Below, one piece after another: positions 25,201 to 37,200 of a stretch of DNA of 64,000 nucleotides. A program made the position numbers and the translations under genes. Source of the DNA: Ancylostoma caninum (lineage: Eukaryota > Nematoda > Chromadorea > Rhabditida > Ancylostomatidae); contig JBAJFG010000408.1 in the NCBI GenBank assembly GCA_037903475.1, forward strand, positions 1-64,000. The letters run 5' to 3'. How positions within the stretch are numbered: the first letter of the stretch is position 1; each line of letters opens with the position of its first letter. The notes below the pieces were generated by a model. It was given only the letters and a program-made list of their open reading frames with translations, was not told the origin of the DNA and searched no databases.

Positions 25201-28200
25201 GAAAGAACCCACCGTAGCCCAATGGTGTGTAGAGCGCCAGAATTCGGGTTCGCTTTGGTCCGATAGCGTGGAGAATGCCGGGATGCGAGTCCGCCTATGG
25301 ACAACGTTTGGCCCATTGGTGTGGGGGACGCAAGGATACGGACCCTCACATGGAAGAAGGGCCCGGTGTGGCACTATGTGTCCGCTGTGACTCAATAAAG
25401 TGGATAATATACGATTATCAGGATACGGTTCAGGGTCCGCTTCGGCCCAACAATGAGGAAGACACCAGAATGCGGGCCCACCGATGGAAGAAAGGCCCGC
25501 CGTGGCCCAGTAGTGTGAAGAACACCAGGATACACGTTCCACGGCAGGATGCAGGTCCCCCGATGGAAAACGAGTCTGCGTTGGCCCAGTCGTGAGGAAA
25601 ACGCACAAATACGCCCTACGATAGAAAACGGACTTCTCATACCCATACTCAACCCATAGGAGGGATTTCATATGAGAGCCCATTTAACACATAACGGACA
25701 ATGCGACCCACCGGTGGGTCGACGGGAAGTTACGTAGAGGACAATACGACCCACCGGTGGGTCGTTTCAGTTTTAACCTTTTTTTTAGATGGAACTTCCC
25801 CAAATTTTGGGCCTAGGGATTGTTCTACCCACTGAACTAGGAAATGATATCTATTTTATACCGTAGCTGCGATACTGTAGGGTTACTGTAGGCATACTGT
25901 AGATACTGTTGATGCATTTTCTCACAGCAACTACTGCAATTTTGAACTTTGGGGTTACTTGACGTGCTGAACACGAATATGCTAGCCATCTTGCACCATA
26001 GCGCAGTATTGTAAGGCTACTGTAGCGTTACTGTATTACTGTACGCATAATGTTCAGTGAAGAAATTCAGTGAAACGTCAGTGAGCAAGGTTATATGACA
26101 TGCTGAGCAAGAATTCGGCATTTATTTTGTACTGTAGCGCAGTACTGTGGAGTTACTGTAGGCATGTTGTAGATGCAGTTTGTTCACCAAATTCACTGAA
26201 ACTTTGGCAATTGGGGGGGGGTTGACATGCTGGAAACGAATTTGAGATCCAAGGACGCGATGCCACGATGAGTTTTAGGAGATACTTGAAGCATGCAATT
26301 GGCAGCACATTGCGAACATGTGTTAATGATTAGTTTTGCTTCTTCGTCAATTCGTTAGGAATTTGGCAAGTTCGAAGCTTTTGCGCATGCCCCAAGCGGC
26401 TGCTCCACTCCAGTTCCTAGCGTCCCGAAGGGACGCTAGTTATTGTAAAGTTATATTACAAAGAACAGGTATTAAACACTTCTGGGCTATTGACAGTAGC
26501 ATAAAAGTAGGTTCAGAGATAGCAGGCATAAATTCACACGCTGAAGTGTTCCCAGCAGGATTTACAAGATTGTTCACTAGTCTACCTCATGATGAGATAA
26601 GAAGGAACGACGTTAAACTTGATTTGCTGCGTATGAAAGTCTAAAAGTTGGTAAAAGTTGTGGTAGTAAGGTAAAATACGCTAGCAAAGATAACACTAAT
26701 ATGGAAACTTTTTTAGGAAGGATGATGTAATTTACACGATAGATTATCTTTTAGATTGCAGTTATGTTAGTTATGAGAGTAGTGTATACAAACAGATAAG
26801 AGGAATACCTCAAGGTATTAGGCTGTCGGGAAATGATTGAGAGACTCTGAATTCTTTGCAGTCTTCAAACCTTTTCTCTTCTATTAGAAAACTTCAGGAA
26901 ATGCTATTGTGAACATGTACGCCTATCACCTGGGGCCATCTATCGGGGACAGTTCCAGCACTGCGGGATCAGTAGTCATGTTAATACAGGTCGAAGAAGT
27001 GATCAGTCACCTATCAAAAATCGTCAAAGTTGGCGAAGTGCTGCTCGACCAGCGAGAATTTCAGCGTCCAGGTAAGGTGTTATTTAGAGAGCACGATGTT
27101 GGCCAAGTGTGTTGTGTATGGCATGGTGGTCCATGCTTGCTCCTCCGAGTGCCGATGAGTTAGCAAGGCCATTTGAGGGGGTGTTTTGAACAGCAAAACA
27201 CAACCTCAAATACGTTGATGTCTCTGTTTCCTCAAGAGCATGGTTGTCACTCTGATTTGACTATTGTAAATATTGATGTTGCCCATCATGTTGCTAACCG
27301 GCAACTCTGGTAGAACATACCCTGCACTTAAGCTCGGGAGATCGCAAAACAGGAAAATGGCTTCGAGGAGACATATCGCTCAAAACGAAGCGTTACGAGC
27401 GACGGCTCACGGTTGCATTGCTGACGATCCCCAGTCCGAATGTCATGATGATGTTGCGATTTTCTTTCACGAGCTCTTGCTCGCATTGACGCTCCGCAAG
27501 AGCTCGTGAAAGAAAATCGCACGAATTGGTTGCTCGTCCATTTTCGCTCCTAGATAAGAAACGGCGCAGCCTCACTTCTTTAGATAGTCATGGCGAAGAT
27601 GCTCAGAGGGCAGGGTATCACATACCCACATACCATGGAGACAGGTCACGTGGGTGGGATACAAGGAAGAATTTTTGGTGAAGTGTCTCAATCATTTCCC
27701 GACAACCTAACACTTTATGTAGTCCTCAGTTAGCATATCTCACTTTAGCATATATGGAGTATGAATATATTAATAGAACTTTAGTGAATACTACAAACAT
27801 AAACACATTCTTTCAAGTTATGATTATGCCAGCAAGGTTTGTTAAGTGGACATCAAACCTCCCACTCTGCTAAATCTCAACCTTCTCCCAAATTTGCTAT
27901 CTAGAGAAGCACCCAGGACAAAAATAAACTCACTCTGAATCCACCGTTATTGCGGAATAATCCGCACCACTTGCGCCGAACTGTCCGCGTTTGATGTTCT
28001 CTACAGTCTACAGCTCACATAACGGTATGAAAGGCAAGAAGTCACTTGTTATTGGGAAACAAGTCACTTGTTATTGTTCTTGTTGTTCATTTCTGGAGTC
28101 TTCACAGTAATCCAGAACGCTTGAGCGCTTTGTCATGTCAACATCGTACATTGGTATTGAAGTCATTTCCACAGTGCGCTTCCTTCCTGAGTCTACCAAG

Positions 28201-31200
28201 TGATATATACCAAGTGGTGATATTAGACTTCCTCGCCTCTTGCTCGCTAAATGCTCCTTGATGCGTACATTGAGCGCTCTGCCGGTTTCCCCTATATACA
28301 GCGCATTACAATCCGAGCATTCACTTTGATATATCATCCCCACGATTACACAATCACCGCTTGCGTGCGGGGATACTATGCAGTGCTCTGATATACATTG
28401 CCTTTCGTAGAGCCGATTCCGAACTAGCTGTTTTCTGAAGTTGTCATTAGGTATACTTACCAAGATAACATCATTCTGTAGTCCAGCCCGGAAAATACAT
28501 TCTTGAATAGCCGCATTAACTTCGTCCGAAATGAAGCAAACGGGTAACTTGTTTACGCTCAGATTGTGGCTACGGTTCACAGACTGATGTTTGCGCGAAC
28601 TTTGTGATACCGAGTAGCCACTGCTGCTGGCTATAGGGCAATTTATATTGCATGCGTGCACTGATGCGCGTGCGTCTATATGATGAAGAATAGGGCCCAG
28701 TCGCATCGCAGTCGCAGCTCAGACGCACGCATTTACAGCGTCGTTCGCTTCATTGAGGATTTGCATGCCGTGTTGACCGGTCTTCATGAGAAACCCTCTG
28801 CAAATGGTTGCGCGCGTCTGATGCGCGTCTGATGCGCGACTGACGCACGTAACCAGTATTAATTTCCGCTTCTGAGAAGCCATTTCTCGCGATTCGTAGA
28901 GCTCATGGTCGCCAGTGCACAGCATAGCTACCGTTTTGAACACGTTTCGGAAACGGCAGGCTTTACAGCTACTGGAGGTGCAGATTTGGTGTTAACGAAG
29001 ATGTTCTTGAAGCTCTCCTTGAGATACCATTTCAACTTGAAAATGTCGTTGGACAACTTTACTTTTCTGTTTAGGTAGGGTAGCCAACCGTCTTTCGGTG
29101 TTTCTTGCGTAAACTTGACGTACTGGGACTGCTGACTGAGGATCGTGTTACTCTTCCACAACAGACTGTGTTGACTCACTTGACCGCAACGACAATCACA
29201 AGTGGTGCGAACTTTTCCGTAATATATGGTGGATTCAGAGTGAGTTCATCTTTGTTCTGGGTGTTTTTCTAGGTAGCAAGTCTGGGAGAGGGTTGAGATT
29301 TAGCAGGGTGGGAGGAGACTTTTGGCGGTCTCGGACATAGACAACGAAATGTGAGCCACTTTTAGGCCTCCGAAGACAACGACTGAGTCGAAACGTCGGG
29401 CTGAACAATAAATCTGTCCACCTAACAAACCTTCCTGGTACAATAATAATTTGAAAGGTAACAAACAAATGCGAAGGTTCAAAGTGGAAGGAAAATGGGA
29501 GTTCATAAACACATTGAAATATTGCAATAACACCTCCAGATGTACTGATAACAAATTACATGTCTCATATAAGGCTGAGGTATTCGATAACGGCTTGACG
29601 GAGATATACGATACTACGCTTACTATGGAAAAGACCACCAACTCTGATAAAATAGCAACCATCTTGGATTCAGAAGTGATTGTTGAAAATAACAGAGTAG
29701 TCACGAGGCTGTATAACAAAACGGAAGTTTATAAATTCATAGTCATAAGATATCCCAATTTCAAGTCAAATATACCCTTAACTATAATTATTGACACGTT
29801 TACGCCAGAGTTAATCAGAATTAATAGAAGATGTAGTACCTTGCTGACTTTAACGATGGAGTTTCGAAGATATGCAATGCATCTCTGTATAAGGGATGGA
29901 GCATCTCGGGTGTGGGTCATGATGAGGCAAAAGTGGGTGGGCAATGTGTCTGCGATTGGTTCATTCGAACCCTCGCCCCGCCCTTCAGGACCTACTCGCA
30001 CTAATTCGCGCGCGATTTCACCATATTTGCCTATGCAAATTTGAATGTGAGTGGGGACGAGTCGACGCCGAAGGGCGGGAAGACGCCGCCCCATTTTGCG
30101 TCATCATGACCCACACCCGAGCATCTCGGATACCGTCAACACACTTCATCAGTCAATTACCAGAAGACAAATTTTGTAGCGAAAGTACGAGTAACCACTA
30201 CAGTATGTCATTATTTTCATACGTATCATTAGAACTAGATTGAAAAAACAGAGGGTAGTTTGAGTATAAGAAGTTCAAATTCTCTAAGTAGTCAAAATTG
30301 GTGTGCAATAGTAGATAGTGACTTACAAAAAACAATTTGGGCGGGTAACAAGTGGCATAAGACGATAATATAGAAATTAGAATAGTCTTTAATTAGAATA
30401 GAAATTAGAATAGTTCCATCTATTCTACTGGACTACCTCTCTGTTTATGGTTCTTTAGTTCTTCATACTCTAACCACACTTCCACTCTATCAACTCATGC
30501 ACTACTTCTTTTGAAACTTCCTTGAGAACTACATACAGATGAAAGGGTCCAGTACCCACGGCCTTAAGGAATTCATACAACCGGTCTAGTTCTCAGCGCT
30601 GGAACCGGAAAGTGTGTGAAGTACATCTTCAGTTCTATACTCTTAATCCTCCTTATACCACGAATTCATGAGGGGATGCTGTATAAAACTTGTTAATTGG
30701 GAGACTTACCTTGCTACAGATAACTTTGTGGACCATTTCGTGGAACAATATATGTCTATTCATCATATTTTGCATGAATGTGTTCAAGTGACTGCAGATT
30801 GTATGTATTCTGCACATGAATTTAACAGAAAGCTTGTGTCTGATCGATTGCGAGATATGACGGAGGTTGCAGTCGTCTCCAGCAGACATGCCCCACGTTC
30901 CACTAGTGGAAAAATGCGACATGCTAACCATTGAGACCTTTGCTACACCTCTGCAGGATTAGAGTTCACTAATCTTAGTCTTCCCTTAGAATTTTGGCAA
31001 AAATTAAGAAAATCTTATAATTGTTTTCCAAATTTCCTATTTGAGAAATATTCTTCGGCTGCGGAGCGTTACATCTAGAAATGAGCGGTGTGGCCAAATC
31101 CTACGATGTGTCATTTCATCCAACTGCCCAATCGTAATGCTTGGCCTCACCGCCAATTCCGGGTGTGACGCTTTACACAGATTTTTCCACAAACCTATTC

Positions 31201-34200
31201 CAAATCATTAAAGCACGTACCTACTTTTGAAATTTGTTCTAGGAACTCCGATGGATTCACCACAAACAAACAAACCTAGGACGTAGAAAATGCTGGGCCA
31301 CCCTCCATCAAAGCCGTATTGACAAAGGAAACCAGAGAGTGGTAATACAAATACGTTTCCTACTTGTGTACCTGAACTAGCCTAGCTTTCATACAACAAT
31401 ACTACGCCACTGTAATAACAGGTAAAGGAATAAAACCCGTCTACGAACCTGCGTATACGATACCAGTCAAAACGGACAACTCCAGTGGAGGACCCCATAC
31501 TGACAGCATAGTATGTATTGCTGGAAACGTTGCACCCTAAGAAACCACTATTTGTACATCTTCACAGGAGAAGGTCAGTCCGTTACATATGCGGCACTTG
31601 CTCACATTTTCACTTACCGCAACATCCGCTACCAAGTCCCATAATTTAAAAAAGAACAATACAATGAGCGACCGTTCTCACAGAGTTCGCCGTCAAATTA
31701 GCACATAATTGGGGCTTTTCTGAGGTTTCTAACCGCATTTGATGTTTTGAAAACTCATTTGACTCCTAGTTTTTTAAAGGTTTCTGATCACATTTGAGGA
31801 CTTCTTCGTTTTTTCTAAGCGTTTGATTGTCTTCCTAGTTCCTCCTGCGTTCCTCTTTGTGTTTCTGTTATAGCTTCCTCTTTTGTCTCTCCTGTTGTTC
31901 CCTGTTTCACTATGAAAGTTTCACCGAGAAAGGTCACCTTCGTGAGTGTCTCCTTTAAGTTTTCGGTGTGGATCTTTTTCGTTTAGAGTTCATCAAAAAC
32001 TATTAGGTTGTTTTGCGCTCACTTCTCCAAATCGATTCTATTTTTTTCCATGACTTTGCCAAACTACAGCGTTAACAAGGAGTATAGTTTCTATTGCTAG
32101 CTGAGAGTGGTATACATGTTGTTAGCAAGTCTTTGGCATTTCATGTACAGGACACCGAAAGACACAAAGCGCAGCCGTTCGCCAGCAAAATTGTTAAAAT
32201 TTAGGGCAGGTCTTGGAAGTGATTCTAGGCCGATCTCAACTGCACGGAAAATTTTTTTCCCTTTTCCCTTTTTGCATCTCGAGCGCTTTTCATGCAAAAT
32301 ATTTGTGACTTGTTGGCCCAGGTTGAAGTTATGAACAATGCTCAGTTAGCTTCAAGTTGAAGTTAGCAACACGGATTTGATCATCTAATAAGAGTTTCAG
32401 AAAAAGCAAGGTAAATGCTACAAAAAGTGAGTTTGTCTCTGCTTGTCCAAGGCGGAAGCCATCAAGCTGTTCAGTGGAATTGGTAATGACCTGCTCTATA
32501 GGTCGATAAAGATTTCTGATTGTAGGCGACATCTAAGGACACTTATAGATTTTTGGCAAAAAAAATCGACAAGTTTCGCACCAACCTAATATTTTAGATG
32601 AAAAAAGAATGGGACTATACGGGATATGAGATGATGGGATTACATGTCGAGCAGTGGGAGGGGGGGGGGAGGGTGAGAAAGAGGGTGCGAAGAGGGGGGC
32701 GAAGTGGTGTCAATAATCAATGATAATCATTTGGAACAATAATAAAAATAAACCACTGAAAATAAAATTACGCAGGATTTTTATTTCCAGATTTCTTACC
32801 CCCTCCTATCCCTCCGCGCCCTCCCCTCTCCCTAGGGAGATCAAAACCAGAATTTGAAAGAAAACACCCACAGAGTAAACTTCACCGGTACAGTATTCAT
32901 CTTCAGCTGAAAACAGAGCACAACAACAGCTATGACGAGAATAGCTACAACGAATACGCGAGGCAAAATATTATAAACTTCTGTTTACGCTTACTTTAGT
33001 TCAGTTAAACCATGAAAAAGCACCTGAAGTAAACCGACACCAGCACGGAGGACAGCAAAAAGGTAGGGATTCGTACGTGCTGCTAGTGGACTAGCTAGAG
33101 TAAGAAGAGAGGAGACCAATGTTGTAGTAAGGATTACCAGTTTTCCACCGAAATGTGCGGCCAAATAGCCACCAAGGACCTAAAACCTTGAATTGAGCGG
33201 ATTTCTCAACAAAATCAAGCGAAGTGAAAGATCGCAGACAACTTATCCATTTTATACCCACCTGGGTTAAAATATACCCCCAGAAGAAAGCTCCGAGAAT
33301 CTGTCCTTGCAGTGCTTTGCTCCATTCAAACTCGCCAGTCGCTTTCTACAATACAACATGTATGTGTGATATGAATGAGTGAAATGTAGGCTAGAAACGA
33401 AAAAAATTGCGGTGACCCTTGAACCCTTTTCTAAACCTTCCACAGCCTTCAGTTGACCACAAATGATTCATTGTATTAGGTTGTTGCGAAAATAATTGTC
33501 GTCTCGCAATATCCACAAATAAACTTTTCTCTTCTGTCCAATTTAAGCAAATTTGAGTTAACTTGTATGAACATCTGATTGTGCATTATGATGACCCGCA
33601 GCGGTCTTCGAGTGATAATGGTTAATTACTTCAAACTCGAACACTTTTTGCCGGAGGTGTGCGATAATCCTGCGTTTGTATTGACTTGGAATCGCCTTCC
33701 CAACGGTCAGTGAGATATGGTTCGAGAAATATTATATTTCTTCCGGCTACTTCCAACTCCAAGATATCATGGTCGTGCGATCTCACCATCCGGACGTAGA
33801 GGGGACATGGATGCTCAATATACTAATCAGGTGAGAAAAATTAGAGCAGATTTCTTTTACTTTTCTCCGAAATATTTCCCCGGAAAATACACATAAATCT
33901 CCAGAAAATAAGCGGAATCTGCTCGAATTTACGTCCGAAAAATAAGCGAACTCTAATGTTAAATACGCGGAACTTGCTGCGAAGTCTTTGATGCGTCAGT
34001 CTTGGTCCTCGTCGGCGGGCGGGCACGACTACCCCGGCGTAAACCCGAAGCAAAACTGCTGCACTCCTGGGGAACCTCCGGTTGCATGTGGTTCCACCTT
34101 CCACCGTAGGCTTCTATTCTGGCGCAAGATCACTTCCGCATTACACTCACTTGACTTGGTCCGTACATTACGCTGGTAAATATTCCCCATGTTAGCATGG

Positions 34201-37200
34201 AATATTTGTGTGCATCAAATATATTTGCCGGACCTTTTTGCATTTATAATGACTGAAATATGTGGAATTTTCTATAACCCATTTCTGGAAGTGAAAAGCA
34301 GTGACAATAATTACTGGGAAAGGCACGAATTTTTCCATCTGAGTGCAGTTTCAAATTGTTTGACCCCAACTGACGGGGAGGAAAGCTGAAAACCGCACGA
34401 TCTGAATGTTGACCAGAGTGACGTCTTGGCTCACTCAATTTTTTGCTCCAAAACGACCCATTCCTAACCGTGTAGTTACTGTCAGCGCACAGCACTGGGT
34501 GGCCATTGTCGATTGGGGAGTAGTAAGTCCAATCGGATTCCGAAATGGGCTACTAAGTTCCTATCCACATACTAGGGTTCTTTCAGGAAAAGAAAGTAGC
34601 GCTAAAAAAGTGAGTTAAATAGCCGTTAGTGAAGACGACGAATGACGTTTCAGCAAGAAATGCGTACCATTTAGCGAAGACAGCCTAATTCATCTCAAAT
34701 TCAAGCTAAAATCCTCCAAAAACCTACCTCAGTACGAAACTGTTTGATCCCGCTAGAACTTGTTGATACTTGCTATACGAACTGTCAGATACAAGAAATT
34801 GTCATTGGAGCGCGTTTTTTCATAAACCCGGAGATTTTTCTAGGAAATTTCTCTCGTTTGAAGAAGTGTTCCGATGCGCTGTCAACTCCAAGAAATGTGC
34901 CTAGATGGTATCAACTCTCCCCCAAAGTGGCATCTTTCTTTTTGAGAAAGCGTCTTCGTTTTTGAAAAAAAAAACCGTCATCACCAAAGGGGGCTTGAAA
35001 ACATGGGACACCTTTAGGGTGGAGGGCGTTGGACACTGGTCTCCGGATAATATCGATCCGGATATCGATTTATCGATCAATTTTATCGAGTTTCCTTAGC
35101 TTTGCTCCAATCCGGATCGAAATGGGCATACTGGGGTAATCCACCACGCTGATCACGAATCTGAAGACGACTTTGCCCCGCGTGGCTACTGATTCACTGA
35201 TTTTCTTGAATTTTCACAAGTTGTACTACAGGCGTGGCGGAACCGTATCCACAGGGTTTTTCACCAGGCTTATCACGAGCCTGAAGCCCGCGTGGTTATT
35301 GATGTATTGATTTTATTGATTTTTTTTTTCGCAAGTTGTGCTGCATGCGTGGCGGAACCGTACCAACAGAGTCACCAACCAACCTCCTGCGGGAGTTACT
35401 CACTAGCTGCCACAGCGAGCGGTCGGCTCATATAGCGCTCGTCTCCACTACCCCCCCCCCCCCCCCCCCCCTTCAACCCTACTCAACTCCTACAACCACC
35501 CGCTCACCTCTCACCACCACCATCACGAATCAGTAGCCTGGACAACCTGATGCTCCCCTGCTGTCCATCATGCTGAACTTCCGAATTGGCACGATCAACT
35601 GTCGGACACTCCGCACGAAGAACGGAATAGCAGAGCTGGGAGAAGCTACCATGGAGGTACCTTTTGACGTAATCGGACTCTCCGGAACGCAGAGGACTGG
35701 ATCAGCGGTTTAACGCTTGCAGAAATCCTACCATTTCATTTTTCCTCAGTGAAATGATAGGATTTCTTGTGAATAAGAAATGGACGGACTGCTGTTCCTT
35801 CTATACCATCTCAAGAAGAGTTTCGTTCGTTGACATTACAAGCATTACAACGACATCTGAATCTTTTCGTATAGTTCAAGGGTACGCACCGATTACTACT
35901 CACGCCGACGAAGAGTACGAAGAATTCCTTGAACATATCTCGTAAGCACTCAATACTCATTGTATTCCTGGAAAAACACCACAAGATTGTTGTGGTGGAT
36001 TTCAACGCCAAAGTTGGAAGCGGAACTACAGACGAAGAATTCATTGGACCATATGGCATTGGAACAAGTAATGAAAGAGGAGAAGCTCTTGTCAAATTTT
36101 GCTCCGAAACTCGCCTTCATCTCATGAATAACCGCTTCCAGAAAAGGCCTTCGAGAAAGTGGACATGGACCTCTCCGAATATGAAAACGAGGAATGCTAT
36201 CGATTTTGTGTTGTCAGAGGATCCTACAATCTTCCTTGATGTCGACATAATTGGTCGGTTCAATTTTTTTAGTGATCATCGACTAGTTGTGGGCAAGGCA
36301 CGCTCCAAGAAGAAACGACATTTCGGGCAAAATGGATTTGGGGGGGGGGCCTTGCTATAAGTCGATAATATGACCTGCCCGGCACGTTCAGACTTGTTAG
36401 CTGACACGTGTAGGACGCTCTGACTTGTTAGCTCTATTGATGTGTTACCTGAAATGCAAACAAGTCTGAACGTGCAGGACAGGTCACATTATCGACTTAT
36501 AGTAAGTGCCCCCCAATTCCATTTTACCCGACATTTCTTCAGAAAACCACAGCAAAAAAACAACGTTGGACAAAGAAAACTTCTCATCTGCCTTAGAACA
36601 ACTTGCGGTTACCACTGAAGAGCTGAAGATGGCAGTGAAGCTCGCAGCTTCTGTTTCATCAACAAAACGAGAAAGCTGTAAGAAGAAAGACACCGCCTTT
36701 TACACAAGGCTTCACCTAGAAACACAGTAGAACTTTCGCTGGTGAACAAAACATTACGTGTTTCATAAGAAAAGGAAATCGAAAGAAAACATCTTCTACG
36801 ACTACACCAAGCTGTCTGCAGAAGAAGAAGTGTGCGGAAGGCCCTTCAAGAAAATAAACTGTACACAAGACCGCGCAATTGAAGAGAAACGATGGATCAG
36901 TTGCAAGGACTACTGCTACTGTGAAGACTGTAGTTCAAGACTTCTATAATGGTCTTTTTTCTTCAACAAGACAATCTCTACCTCGAATGTTACAGGGTAC
37001 CAAAGAAGAGTTGCCACAAATTCTAGCACATGAAGTCAGGAGTGCACTTGAGAAGATGAAGATTGGTAAAATGCCAGGACCAGACCACATCACCGTCGAG
37101 ATGCTAATCAGTGGGTATCATGGTTTGGAAAAACCATTAACCATATTACTCAATGAGTGCCTTGCAAAAGAAAACCTCCCTACGTCTCTAGCGGATTCAG

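Larger units (their letters stand above)
24530..26439 (+). mobile_element. Palindrome-ended minisatellite element, copy B
   Basis: About 18 diverged units of the same 60-bp repeat as at 6840-7663, in opposite orientation. Then comes the shared tail (CCCATACTCAACCCATAG, then TTAATGATTAGTTTTGCTTC) and the terminal hairpin at 26417-26439 (CTAGCGTCCC, GAA, GGGACGCTAG) followed by T. It holds two later insertions: the MITE at 24776-25018 and the block 25690-26310. It abuts the reverse-transcriptase remnant that starts at 26440. Confidence 0.7.
27828..29440 (-). mobile_element. Penelope-like element 1 with inverted termini
   Basis: The minus strand carries the RT C-terminal region (29179-28928, [29 protein letters not shown]), a linker and a GIY-YIG endonuclease (28706-28071). 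It is bounded by an imperfect inverted repeat: 27828-27975 matches the complement of 29198-29438, with about 90 bp missing from the left copy. The RT palm is absent, so it is 5' truncated. It lies inside the older RT remnant, about where that RT's YxDD box is expected. Confidence 0.82.
26440..30240 (+). mobile_element. Reverse-transcriptase element remnant (Penelope/Naiad-like), multiply interrupted
   Basis: Coding pieces: 26440-26640 ([13 protein letters not shown] block A region), 26740-26817 ([10 protein letters not shown]), 27711-27827 ([18 protein letters not shown]), 29451-29907 ([45 protein letters not shown]) and 30119-30240. Leaving out the insertions at 26818-27710 and 29908-30118 joins the pieces in frame. 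Blocks of the type TLYTTLPH, LYDK-x-D and RICS occur in RTs that I believe belong to Naiad/Chlamys-type Penelope-like elements. That assignment is tentative. No GIY-YIG domain of its own is seen. Confidence 0.62.

Noticed and set aside
26909..27163. 84-codon frame and others inside the 893-bp MITE as a transposase
   Set aside because: Not conserved in frame between the two copies and without a DDE block.
29381..29398. Hammerhead ribozyme in the Penelope-like terminal region
   Set aside because: Only the GAAAC part and a short stem fit. The CUGANGA core is imperfect, so it is kept as a remark and not a feature.
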